A DNA stretch of 64,000 nucleotides from the NCBI RefSeq assembly GCF_036023875.1, contig NZ_CP107931.1, forward strand, positions 806,001 through 870,000, read 5' to 3'. The notes beneath the pieces were generated by a model. That model did not search any database. It was not told where the DNA came from and was given only the letters and a program-made list of their open reading frames with translations. Shown piece by piece: positions 15,732-23,071 of the stretch. A program made the position numbers and the translations under genes. Position 1 is the stretch's first letter; the number at the start of each line of letters is the position of its first letter. This DNA is from Mycobacterium sp. NBC_00419. Its GTDB lineage: Bacteria > Actinomycetota > Actinomycetes > Mycobacteriales > Mycobacteriaceae.

Positions 15732-16493
15732 TCAACGAGGACGAACGATGTTTCCCGCGGTCAGTCCGGCGATGTCCGCCGCGCGGTCCCGCGGCGTCTG
15801 CTGCGCGGCTCCACCGGCAGTGACTGCGACGTCGACGTCGACGATGCAGTCGGCGGCCACTTCGATCGCCCGTTCCGTGGGGAATTCGGCATCGCCCTGA
15901 TTGTCGGAGTTGACGATGGTCGCCGTCAGCACGTTGGCGTTCACCCGGACACCGGTGATCTTCTCGTAGAGTTCGGTGCCGTCGGCGTCGCGCAGGAACG
16001 TGGTGACCGTCGTGCCCTCGCAGGACTTCCAGCGGGTCACGAAATCGGCGAACATCCGCTGCGCCTCGGCGTCCGAACGGAACCGCACCACCCCGGCATT
16101 GACGCTGGAAACCGCCTGCCCGGCGCCGTAGTTGGAGAACGCCTGCCAGGCCGCGCCCACGACATCGCCTTTCTCGTAGACGATGCGCATGAACGGCGAG
16201 ACCGGCCCCAGGCAGTCGATCGGCCGGGCCGTGTCGTTGTCGCGAATTCCGTTGGGCAGGATATCGATGCCGCCCCGCTGGGGTGCAGAACCGTTGTCGT
16301 CCAACGGATTTCCGGCAATCTGGCTGACCTCGGCAGTGCTGGGCAGCACCGCGGCGAGGTCGCGCGCTGCCGTGCCGGGCGCCTGGCGCACCGCGCTGCC
16401 GCCGACGGTGGCTGTGCAGCCTGCCAGGACGGCGATGCCGAGAACGGCACCAAGTATCGATCGCCCCCGAACGACACGAGTGTCGTGAGTGAT
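15732..16493 (-). CDS. LppR-type lipoprotein with apparent AUC start codon
   Basis: The open frame encodes an unmistakable lipoprotein N-terminus, THDTRVVRGRSILGAVLGIA then VLAGC. Cys is at 16416-16418, followed by TATVGGSAV, parallel to ASTVQGTAI in the neighbouring paralogue. Yet between the upstream stop (16527-16529) and the lipobox the frame contains no ATG, GTG or TTG. The first standard start (GTG, 16391) would remove the whole signal peptide. An ATC at 16491-16493 sits 8 nt after AGGAAG, at ideal spacing, and would give a normal 253-residue lipoprotein; I take it as the start. A sequencing or assembly error changing ATG to ATC is the main alternative. The mature domain is PknH-sensor-like. 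Confidence 0.7.
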   Translation of the reverse strand: MTHDTRVVRGRSILGAVLGIAVLAGCTATVGGSAVRQAPGTAARDLAAVLPSTAEVSQIAGNPLDDNGSAPQRGGIDILPNGIRDNDTARPIDCLGPVSPFMRIVYEKGDVVGAAWQAFSNYGAGQAVSSVNAGVVRFRSDAEAQRMFADFVTRWKSCEGTTVTTFLRDADGTELYEKITGVRVNANVLTATIVNSDNQGDAEFPTERAIEVAADCIVDVDVAVTAGGAAQQTPRDRAADIAGLTAGNIVRPR

Positions 16494-16498
16494 GTGCC

Positions 16499-18412
16499 CT
16501 ACTTCCTGGCCTTGTCGGCCGACTTGTCACCGGCGGCGTCGCTCGACAGCGCCGCGACGAACGCCTCCTGCGGAACCTCGACCCGGCCGATGGTCTTCAT
16601 CCGCTTCTTGCCCTCTTTCTGCTTCTCCAGCAGCTTGCGCTTACGGGTGATGTCACCGCCGTAGCACTTGGCGAGCACATCTTTGCGAATGGCCCGGATG
16701 TTCTCGCGGGCAATGATTTTCGCGCCGATGGCGGCCTGCACGGGAACCTCGAACTGCTGGCGCGGAATGAGTTCCTTGAGCTTGGTGGTCATCTTGTTGC
16801 CGTAGGCCTGCGCCGAGTCCCTGTGCACGATCGCGCTGAATGCGTCGACCGCCTCACCCTGCAACAAGATGTCGACCTTGACCAGCGCGGCCTCCTGCTC
16901 GCCGGCTTCCTCGTAGTCCAGGCTGGCGTAGCCGCGGGTGCGCGACTTCAGCGAGTCGAAGAAGTCGAAGATGATCTCGCCCAGCGGCATCGTGTAGCGC
17001 AGCTCGACGCGCTCCGGCGACAGGTAGTCCATGCCACCGAGTTCGCCGCGCCGGGACTGGCACAGCTCCATGATGGTGCCGATGAACTCACTCGGCGCGA
17101 TCACCGTGGTCTTGACCACCGGCTCGTAGACCTCGCGGACCTTGCCCTCCGGCCAGTCCGACGGGTTGGTGACGATCTTCTCGGTGCCGTCGTCCTGGAC
17201 GACCCGGTAGACCACGTTGGGCGAGGTGGAGATCAGGTCCAGGTCGAACTCACGCTCGAGACGTTCGCGGGTGATCTCCATGTGCAACAGGCCCAGGAAA
17301 CCGCAGCGGAAGCCGAAGCCGAGCGCCACCGACGTCTCGGGCTCCCACACCAACGCGGCGTCGTTGAGCTGCAACCGCTCCAGGGCGTCACGCAGGTTCG
17401 GGTAGTCCGAGCCGTCGACCGGGTAGAGGCCCGAGTAGACCATCGGCCGCGGCTCGCGGTATCCGGTGAGCGCCTCGGTGGCGCCGTGGCGGGCCGAGGT
17501 CACGGTGTCGCCGACCTTCGACTGCCGGACGTCCTTGACCCCGGTGATCAGGTAACCCACCTCGCCGACGCCGAGGCCGTCGGTGGGCTTGGGCTCCGGA
17601 GAGACGATGCCCACCTCGAGCAGTTCGTGGGTGGCGCCGGTGGACATCATCTTGATCTTTTCGCGCGGGCTCAGCTTGCCGTCGACCACGCGCACGTAGG
17701 TGACCACGCCGCGGTAGATGTCGTAGACCGAGTCGAAGATCATCGCCCGGGCGGGGGCGTCGGCGTCGCCGGTCGGGGCGGGAATCAACCGGACCACTTC
17801 ATCGAGCAGTTCGCGGACGCCCTCCCCGGTCTTGCCCGACACCCGCAGAACGTCACCGGGTTCGCAGCCGATGATGTGCGCGATCTCACCGGCGTAGCGG
17901 TCCGGGTCGGCAGCGGGCAGGTCGATCTTGTTCAGCACGGGGATGATGGTCAGGTCGCGGTCGAGTGCCAGGTACAGGTTGGCCAGGGTCTGGGCCTCGA
18001 TGCCCTGGGCGGCGTCGACCAGCAGGACCGCGCCCTCGCAGGCCTCCAGCGCGCGCGACACCTCGTAGGTGAAGTCGACGTGGCCCGGGGTGTCGATCAG
18101 GTGCAGCACGTAGTCGGTGTCACCGACCTTCCAGGGCAGCCGCACGTTCTGGGCCTTGATGGTGATGCCACGCTCGCGCTCGATGTCCATCCGGTCCAAG
18201 TACTGGGCGCGCATGTCCCGGTCAGCAACGACGCCGGTGATGCCCAGCATCCGGTCGGCCAGCGTCGACTTGCCGTGATCGATGTGGGCGATGATGCAGA
18301 AGTTTCGAATCTGTGCCGGCGCGGTGAACGTCTTGTCGGCGAAACTGCTGATGGGAATCTCCTGGTCGGGCGGTGTTCGGAGGGCCGTTGGGCAGCTCAA
18401 GAGTATCGACAC
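16499..18412 (-). CDS. lepA: Elongation factor 4 (LepA) GTPase
   Basis: Ribosome-binding translational GTPase that back-translocates or remodels stalled ribosomes. Visible are the G1 motif [10 protein letters not shown]3 DTPGH, G4 NKID and the EF4-specific C-terminal domain ending [28 protein letters not shown]. Length from the chosen start is 637 residues, close to mycobacterial homologues. The N-terminus is uncertain because there is no ATG before residue SSFADKTF. Candidates are GTG 18412, TTG 18400, and an ATC at 18352 that has an AGGAG 6 nt before it. It is divergent from the Rv2405-like gene and is followed after 5 nt by the lipoprotein gene, so the two are likely co-transcribed. Confidence 0.95.
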   Translation of the reverse strand: MSILLSCPTALRTPPDQEIPISSFADKTFTAPAQIRNFCIIAHIDHGKSTLADRMLGITGVVADRDMRAQYLDRMDIERERGITIKAQNVRLPWKVGDTDYVLHLIDTPGHVDFTYEVSRALEACEGAVLLVDAAQGIEAQTLANLYLALDRDLTIIPVLNKIDLPAADPDRYAGEIAHIIGCEPGDVLRVSGKTGEGVRELLDEVVRLIPAPTGDADAPARAMIFDSVYDIYRGVVTYVRVVDGKLSPREKIKMMSTGATHELLEVGIVSPEPKPTDGLGVGEVGYLITGVKDVRQSKVGDTVTSARHGATEALTGYREPRPMVYSGLYPVDGSDYPNLRDALERLQLNDAALVWEPETSVALGFGFRCGFLGLLHMEITRERLEREFDLDLISTSPNVVYRVVQDDGTEKIVTNPSDWPEGKVREVYEPVVKTTVIAPSEFIGTIMELCQSRRGELGGMDYLSPERVELRYTMPLGEIIFDFFDSLKSRTRGYASLDYEEAGEQEAALVKVDILLQGEAVDAFSAIVHRDSAQAYGNKMTTKLKELIPRQQFEVPVQAAIGAKIIARENIRAIRKDVLAKCYGGDITRKRKLLEKQKEGKKRMKTIGRVEVPQEAFVAALSSDAAGDKSADKARK

Positions 18413-18451
18413 CGGCGCCGTCGAGCACAATCGCGCTCCATCCTCCTCGCC

Positions 18452-18457
18452 TATGCT
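18452..18457 (+). promoter_or_regulatory. -10 box of leaderless Rv2405-like gene
   Basis: TATGCT, 7 nt before the ATG at 18465, fits the mycobacterial leaderless promoter pattern. It lies in the divergent region shared with lepA. Confidence 0.5.
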
Positions 18458-18464
18458 GTCGAGA

Positions 18465-19067
18465 ATGGCGTCGCAGTGGAAGACGTTGCAGCGGATTCTG
18501 ATCGGCACTGAGCACCTCGTGTTCAACGAGGCCCCGAAGCTCATCCGTCAGCTGCAGGGTCCACAGGGGGTGCAGCGGACCATCCAACAGGGCCTCAAGA
18601 TGGGTCTCGATGTATTGCTCGCGACCGCTCTGGCTCCCGAGCCGCCCGCCGCGATCACTGCGGGCCGCCCGGTGACCAACAACAGCGTCCCGACCGGCCA
18701 CCGCGCCCGCAAGGTGGCCTATGCCCCCGACCTCGACGGACGTGCCGACCCGGGCGAGATCGTGTGGACCTGGGTGGTGTACGAGGACGACCCCACCCGC
18801 GGCAAGGACCGACCGGTTCTCGTAGTCGGCCGCGACCGCCAAATCCTGCTGGGGCTGATGTTGTCCAGCCAGCATCACGGCGAGGACCCGAACTGGATCG
18901 GGATCGGTGCCGGCAGCTGGGACTACGAAGGCCGGCCCAGTTGGGTGCGGCTGGACCGGGTGCTCGACGTTCCCGAGGAGGGCATCCGGCGCGAAGGTGC
19001 GATCGTCGACGAGGTGACCTTCGAACTTGTCGCCACCCGGCTGCGCGCCCAGTACTCCTGGAGCTGA
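18465..19067 (+). CDS. PemK/MazF-fold protein, Rv2405-type
   Basis: A 200-residue protein whose C-terminal 120 residues (from [14 protein letters not shown] through [10 protein letters not shown] to the final RLDRVLDV... segment) resemble the PemK/MazF SH3-like barrel of mRNA interferases. The first 80 residues form a helical extension absent from classic toxins. M. tuberculosis has the same gene (Rv2405) divergent from lepA, so it is a conserved chromosomal locus rather than a mobile toxin-antitoxin pair. No antitoxin gene adjoins it, and RNase activity is unproven. The ATG at 18465 is preceded by a TATGCT -10 box at 7 nt, so it is probably leaderless. It converges with ssuD, leaving a 4-bp gap. 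Confidence 0.75.
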   Translation: MASQWKTLQRILIGTEHLVFNEAPKLIRQLQGPQGVQRTIQQGLKMGLDVLLATALAPEPPAAITAGRPVTNNSVPTGHRARKVAYAPDLDGRADPGEIVWTWVVYEDDPTRGKDRPVLVVGRDRQILLGLMLSSQHHGEDPNWIGIGAGSWDYEGRPSWVRLDRVLDVPEEGIRREGAIVDEVTFELVATRLRAQYSWS

Positions 19068-19071
19068 GCGC

Positions 19072-20184
19072 TCACACCGCTGCGGCAGCCCGTTCGGCGT
19101 CCCGCACCACGGGCAGCACGCCGCTGCCGACATGGGCGATCTCGTCGATCTGGGGATAGCCGGACAGCACGAATTCGCTGATGCCCAGGCGGGCGTACTC
19201 CTCGAACAGTGCCGCGACGTCGGCGTAACTGCCCACCGCGGCGGTACCCGCGCCGTCGCGCACCAGACCCGGTCCGGCCCACAACCCGGGGTGCACCTCA
19301 AGGCTGCGCGCATCGACAAGCTGCCCGTTGGTCAGGGCGGCCATGCGGCGCTGACCTTCCGACCCCGAGTGCAGGAAGCGCTGATGAGCGGCGCGCACCT
19401 GCTCGGCGGTCAGGTCGGCCAGCAGCTCCTCGGCCCGGGTCCAGGCTTCGTCGCGGCTCGGCCGGGCGACGGTGTGCACCCGCAGGCCGTAGCGCAGAGT
19501 GCGACCCCGCCGGGCGGCGGCGGTACGGACCTGATCGATCTTCTCGGCGACCTGGTCGGGTGTCTCACCCCAGGTGAGGTAGACGTCGGCATGCTCGGCA
19601 GCCACCTCGATGGCCTCCGGTGACGAGCCGCCGAAATAGATGGCCGGCTCCACGGGGACCGGGTAGGCGACCCGGGCCTTCTCCACCTGATAGAACTCGC
19701 CGCGAAAGGAGAACTCGCCACCGCGCCAGACGCCGCGCAGGATCGACAAGAACTCCCCGGTCCGCCGGTAACGGGCCGCCTTGTCCAGATGATCGCCGTA
19801 GCGGCGCATCTCGAGGTCTTCCCCACCGGTGACGATGTTGAGTGCCAGCCGGTTGCCGGTGAACCGCTGGTAGGTGCTGACCTCCTGGGCGGCCAGGGTC
19901 GGCGAGAGCACCCCGGGCCGGAACGCCACCAGAAATTTCAGCTTCTCGCTGTGCTGTGCCAGCGCCGCGGTGGCGAGCCAGGAGTCCTCGCATGCCGAAC
20001 CGGTGGGAGTCAGCGCGGCCTCGAAGCCGAACTGTTCGGCGGTGCGGACCAGCTTGGTGAGGTTCTCCAGCGTCGGCAGCAGATGGGACTGGGCCCGCAG
20101 GTGAAAGTCGGTTTGGTTGTCGGCAATGGTGGTCGTGTCGCCGTGGGTCGGCAGATACCAGTGAAACTTCAGCTGGCCAGTCAC
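19072..20184 (-). CDS. ssuD: Alkanesulfonate monooxygenase (SsuD)
   Basis: A 370-residue FMNH2-dependent enzyme that splits alkanesulfonates into aldehyde and sulfite, feeding sulfur assimilation. It matches the SsuD pattern closely: FHWYLPTHGD at the start, TPTGSACEDSW, NIVTGGEDLEM, IYFGGSSPEAIEVAAEHAD, YLTWGE and SGYPQIDE at the C-end. It lacks the flavin reductase SsuE and the SsuABC importer nearby. The chosen start is GTG 20184, six codons before the conserved FHWYLPTHGD. It has no ribosome site of its own, but an 8-codon leader ORF with a strong site ends in a TGA overlapping it, suggesting coupled translation. It is divergent from the metN-type operon and convergent with the Rv2405-like gene. 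Confidence 0.9.
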   Translation of the reverse strand: MTGQLKFHWYLPTHGDTTTIADNQTDFHLRAQSHLLPTLENLTKLVRTAEQFGFEAALTPTGSACEDSWLATAALAQHSEKLKFLVAFRPGVLSPTLAAQEVSTYQRFTGNRLALNIVTGGEDLEMRRYGDHLDKAARYRRTGEFLSILRGVWRGGEFSFRGEFYQVEKARVAYPVPVEPAIYFGGSSPEAIEVAAEHADVYLTWGETPDQVAEKIDQVRTAAARRGRTLRYGLRVHTVARPSRDEAWTRAEELLADLTAEQVRAAHQRFLHSGSEGQRRMAALTNGQLVDARSLEVHPGLWAGPGLVRDGAGTAAVGSYADVAALFEEYARLGISEFVLSGYPQIDEIAHVGSGVLPVVRDAERAAAAV

Positions 20185-20207
20185 ACCCACATCAGATGAA
20201 CGTTCAT
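20181..20207 (-). promoter_or_regulatory. Leader ORF MNVHLMWV overlapping the ssuD start
   Basis: An ATG preceded by AAAGGAATTG opens an 8-codon frame (MNVHLMWV, with two Met and one Trp). Its TGA (20181-20183) overlaps the ssuD GTG (20182-20184). The ribosome site that would serve ssuD thus serves the leader, so ssuD translation probably depends on terminating at the leader stop. Confidence 0.45.
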
Positions 20208-20208
20208 C
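20195..20208. promoter_or_regulatory. 14-bp perfect palindrome upstream of ssuD
   Basis: gatgaacgttcatc reads the same on both strands and covers the leader-ORF start codon. It could be an operator for a dimeric regulator, or simply the leader start. It lies in the 268-bp region between ssuD and the divergent metN-type operon. Confidence 0.4.
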
Positions 20209-20252
20209 AATTCCTTTGCGCTCCAGCATCTTCGAGTGACAGCAACCCCACC

Positions 20253-20267
20253 CCTCAGTATCTGAGG
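20253..20267. promoter_or_regulatory. Inverted repeat CCTCAG-tat-CTGAGG
   Basis: A perfect 6+3+6 inverted repeat in the shared ssuD/metN upstream region. It is a candidate regulator site, or a small hairpin in the long metN leader. No established sulfur-regulator consensus could be matched by eye. Confidence 0.35.
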
Positions 20268-20300
20268 AACCCGTGTGGCCAGGCCATCTTTCAAACCAGC

Positions 20301-20456
20301 GTGATTGCATGTGCCCGGCCAGTTTCGATCACAACGATCCGTTGCCTGTCCTGCCCGGACGGCCGCCCATACGGTGAGTTCATTCCCGAGGCGCATGACA
20401 GTGCTGTCGCACGCCCACCTCTTGAGATTCTCATCCAGCCCAGAGAGCTGCCGTGA
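20301..20456 (+). promoter_or_regulatory. Possible Cys-containing upstream ORF overlapping metN start
   Basis: A 51-codon frame from GTG 20301 (VIACARPVSITTIRCLSCPD...) runs to a TGA at 20454-20456 that overlaps the metN GTG as GTGA. It holds Cys codons early (residues 4, 15 and 18). Mycobacterial sulfur operons can be controlled by cysteine-rich leader peptides that overlap the next gene, so this could be one. The start has no ribosome site and the frame is also open upstream to an ATG at 20196. Confidence 0.3.
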
Positions 20457-21454
20457 TCGAGATCGAAAACCTCACCAAGCGGTTCGGCGACCGGACCGTG
20501 CTCGACGACATCTCCCTGTCGGTCGGCAAGGGTGAAATTCTGGCCGTGGTCGGCCCCAGCGGAGCCGGGAAGAGCACCCTGTCGCGATGTGTGAGCTTCC
20601 TGGAGAAGCCCAGCAGCGGCACCGTACGAGTGGACGGTAAGGACTTCACCCGACTCGACGGCGAGGAACTGCTCGCGGCCCGCCGCGGCGTCGGCGTGAT
20701 CTTCCAGACCGCACCGCTGCTTCGCCGCCGTACCGTCGCCCAGAACGTCGCGTTGCCCCTTGAATACCTCGGGGCCACTTCGGCTTCCACCGACAAGCGC
20801 GTCGCAGAGCTACTCGACCGCGTCGGCCTGTCCGACCGCAGTGACTATCTCCCGGCTCAGTTGTCGGGTGGCCAGAAGCAACGCGTCGGGATCGCCCGTG
20901 CGCTGGCCCTCGGGCCGTCGAATCTGTTGTCCGACGAGGCGACGTCCGGGCTGGACCCGGCGACCACGAAGTCGATCCTGGCGCTGCTGAGCCACCTTCG
21001 CGACGAGTACGGCCTGTCGATCATCCTTATCACGCACGAGATGGAGGTGGTCCGGGAGATCGCCGACTCGGTGGCCCGCATCGACGGCGGCCGGATCATC
21101 GAGAGCGGCCGGGTCGAGGACATCATCCTGGATCCCGCCTCTGCGCTGGCTCACGAACTGCTCCCGGACCGGCCCAGCGTCGCACTGGACGGTCCCGGCG
21201 ACATCTGGGAGGTGTCCTACGCCTCCCGCAACGTGCCACTGGATTGGCTCACCTCCATCTCGACGATCCCGGGCATCGCCGCAACCCAGGTGAACGTGCT
21301 GTCGGCCAGTGTCGAGGCGATCCGCGGGGTCGCCGTCGGCCGCGCTGTCCTGGCACTCTCCCCCGTCACGCCGCCCGGGTTCGCCGAGCACCTGACTCGC
21401 CATGGCCTGCATGTCCGTGCGACGACGGCCGAGGCGGGAGGACGGGCGGCGTGA
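20453..21454 (+). CDS. metN: MetN-type methionine ABC importer ATPase
   Basis: A 333-residue ATPase with Walker [10 protein letters not shown] (residues 34-42), signature [15 protein letters not shown], Walker [12 protein letters not shown] and the MetN-specific C-terminal regulatory domain (last about 90 residues, [16 protein letters not shown] onward). In E. coli MetN this ACT-like domain binds methionine and inhibits transport. The GTG at 20453 overlaps the stop of a possible Cys-containing leader frame. It is first in the operon metN-metI-metQ-monooxygenase. The coupled monooxygenase suggests the imported ligand is not free methionine but an oxidisable sulfur compound such as a methionine or S-alkylcysteine derivative (inference). 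Confidence 0.9.
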   Translation: MIEIENLTKRFGDRTVLDDISLSVGKGEILAVVGPSGAGKSTLSRCVSFLEKPSSGTVRVDGKDFTRLDGEELLAARRGVGVIFQTAPLLRRRTVAQNVALPLEYLGATSASTDKRVAELLDRVGLSDRSDYLPAQLSGGQKQRVGIARALALGPSNLLSDEATSGLDPATTKSILALLSHLRDEYGLSIILITHEMEVVREIADSVARIDGGRIIESGRVEDIILDPASALAHELLPDRPSVALDGPGDIWEVSYASRNVPLDWLTSISTIPGIAATQVNVLSASVEAIRGVAVGRAVLALSPVTPPGFAEHLTRHGLHVRATTAEAGGRAA

Positions 21455-22143
21455 GTCACCTGGACTACTTGGCGCAGAAGGACTTCAGCACGCCCTGGGA
21501 CAAGGTGCCCGACCTGTTGCTGCCCGCCTACGGGCAGACCTGGCTGATGGTCGGGATCACCATGGTGCTCGTCATCCTGATCGGCATTCCGCTCGGCATC
21601 ACGTTGCACAACACCTCCGACTTCGGGCTCTTTCCCGACCCGAAGGTATTCGGCGTGCTCAACACCATCGTCAACATCGGCCGCTCCCTGCCCTTCCTGA
21701 TCCTGATGGCCGCGATCATCCCGGTGACCCGCTTCCTGGTCGGAACCACGATCGGCATACCGGCAGCCATCGTGCCGATGACGACGGCAGGGGTGCCGTT
21801 CTTCGCCCGGCTCGTCCAGAACGCGCTGCGGGACGTCCGATCCGACGTCACCGACATGGGCAAGGTGTCGGGCGGCAACCAACTGCAGGTCATCCGCACC
21901 GTCCAGCTGTCAGAAGCACTTCCGGCACTGGCCGGTGCGCTGACGGTCAACACGATCGCCATGATCGACTACTCCGCGATCGCCGGGTCGATCGGCGCGG
22001 GCGGCATCGGAAACTTGGCAATCACCTACGGCTACAACCGTTTCGACCACAACATCATGATCGCCACCGCGGTCTCCTTGATCGTGACCATCCAAGCGGT
22101 CCAGTTCGTCGGCGACCGCGTCGTCAAAGCCCTCACCCGTTGA
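21451..22143 (+). CDS. metI: MetI-type ABC importer permease
   Basis: A 230-residue permease with five hydrophobic helices and the type I importer EAA-like loop ([29 protein letters not shown]). MetI is the small five-helix permease that dimerises and pairs with two MetN ATPases. Its GTG start overlaps the metN stop as GTGA (21451-21454), so they are coupled. The sequence [15 protein letters not shown] is typical of MetI. It is followed 10 bp later by the binding-protein gene. Confidence 0.9.
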   Translation: MSHLDYLAQKDFSTPWDKVPDLLLPAYGQTWLMVGITMVLVILIGIPLGITLHNTSDFGLFPDPKVFGVLNTIVNIGRSLPFLILMAAIIPVTRFLVGTTIGIPAAIVPMTTAGVPFFARLVQNALRDVRSDVTDMGKVSGGNQLQVIRTVQLSEALPALAGALTVNTIAMIDYSAIAGSIGAGGIGNLAITYGYNRFDHNIMIATAVSLIVTIQAVQFVGDRVVKALTR

Positions 22144-22153
22144 AAGGAACCTC

Positions 22154-23071
22154 GTGACCGAACAGATCGGCTCTCCGGTCGGCAACAACGTCGACATCGA
22201 GATCAAGAAGAAGAAGCGCTGGCCGTGGATCGCCCTGGCCGCCGCAATCGTGGTGGCTGTCGCGGGAGGTGTGACCTACGCGAAGTTCTCCCACCGCGAC
22301 AAGCCGTTCGGGACGACGTTGCCGGTGGCCACCTGGAGCACCGACATCGCCGCCGAACAACTGCTGCGGTACATCGCCACCAATATCGCTCCGTCGCATG
22401 GGATCACGATCGAACCGGTCAAGATCGACAACCTCATCGAGATCAACCGCGCGGTGGACGCCGGCACGGTCGCCGGCAACTTCTTCGAGCATCAGCCGTT
22501 CCTCAACGACGCCATCGCCGCCAACGGATTCAAGCTGACGCTGGCCGCCCCCACCTTCACCTGGGACCAGGCCACGTATTCCGACAAGTACCGCAGCTGG
22601 GATCAGGTGCCCAACGGGGCCAAGATCGCGCTGCGCGACGACCCCGCCGGACAGGCCATCGCACTACTGGACCTCGCGTACGACAAGCAGATCACGCTCA
22701 AGCCGGGCAAAGACACTGTCGCCGGATTGCCGCAGTTGTCCGATATCGCGACCAACCCGAAGAACTACCAATTCATCCAGGTTCCGATCGGCCAGTTGGC
22801 CCGAAGCCTGGCCGATGTCGACGCCGTCGTCGTGCACATCTCCGACGTGTACGCCGCCGGTCTGACCGAAAGCCAGATCCTGGCCCGCGAACCCGCACCC
22901 AAGGGCAGCGAGGGCGGCCTGGTGGTCAGCGACAAGCACCTGAACGATCCCAACGTGCAGAAGCTCATCGCGACCTTCAAGGACCCAGAGATCGCAGAGT
23001 TCCTGCAGACCACCGACAACCGGCTGATCCGGGACACCCTGGGCCCGGTTACCGAGACTGCGCCGCAATGA
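22154..23071 (+). CDS. metQ: MetQ/NlpA-type substrate-binding protein with N-terminal membrane anchor
   Basis: A 305-residue binding protein of the MetQ family (TLPVATWSTDIAAEQLLRYIA, NFFEHQPFLND, GAKIALRDDPAGQAIALLDLA). It captures the ligand outside the membrane for MetNI. Unlike most MetQ proteins it has no lipobox cysteine. Instead residues 20-42 form KKKRWPWIALAAAIVVAVAGG, a basic stretch plus one hydrophobic helix, which looks like an uncleaved signal anchor. It starts at GTG 22154 after GAAAGGAACC. Its stop overlaps the next gene's ATG as ATGA (23068-23071), coupling it to the monooxygenase. Ligand specificity cannot be told from sequence. Confidence 0.87.
   Translation: MTEQIGSPVGNNVDIEIKKKKRWPWIALAAAIVVAVAGGVTYAKFSHRDKPFGTTLPVATWSTDIAAEQLLRYIATNIAPSHGITIEPVKIDNLIEINRAVDAGTVAGNFFEHQPFLNDAIAANGFKLTLAAPTFTWDQATYSDKYRSWDQVPNGAKIALRDDPAGQAIALLDLAYDKQITLKPGKDTVAGLPQLSDIATNPKNYQFIQVPIGQLARSLADVDAVVVHISDVYAAGLTESQILAREPAPKGSEGGLVVSDKHLNDPNVQKLIATFKDPEIAEFLQTTDNRLIRDTLGPVTETAPQ

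Noticed and set aside
16037..16477. Alternative frame from GTG 16477 as the lipoprotein start
   Set aside because: It translates to unrelated low-complexity sequence. Only an indel would join it to the lipoprotein frame, and the AUC start explains the data without one.
20209..20452. SAM riboswitch upstream of metN
   Set aside because: The 5' region has small inverted repeats, but I could not find the conserved SAM-I, SAM-II or SAM-IV core sequence by eye. A covariance-model search would decide.
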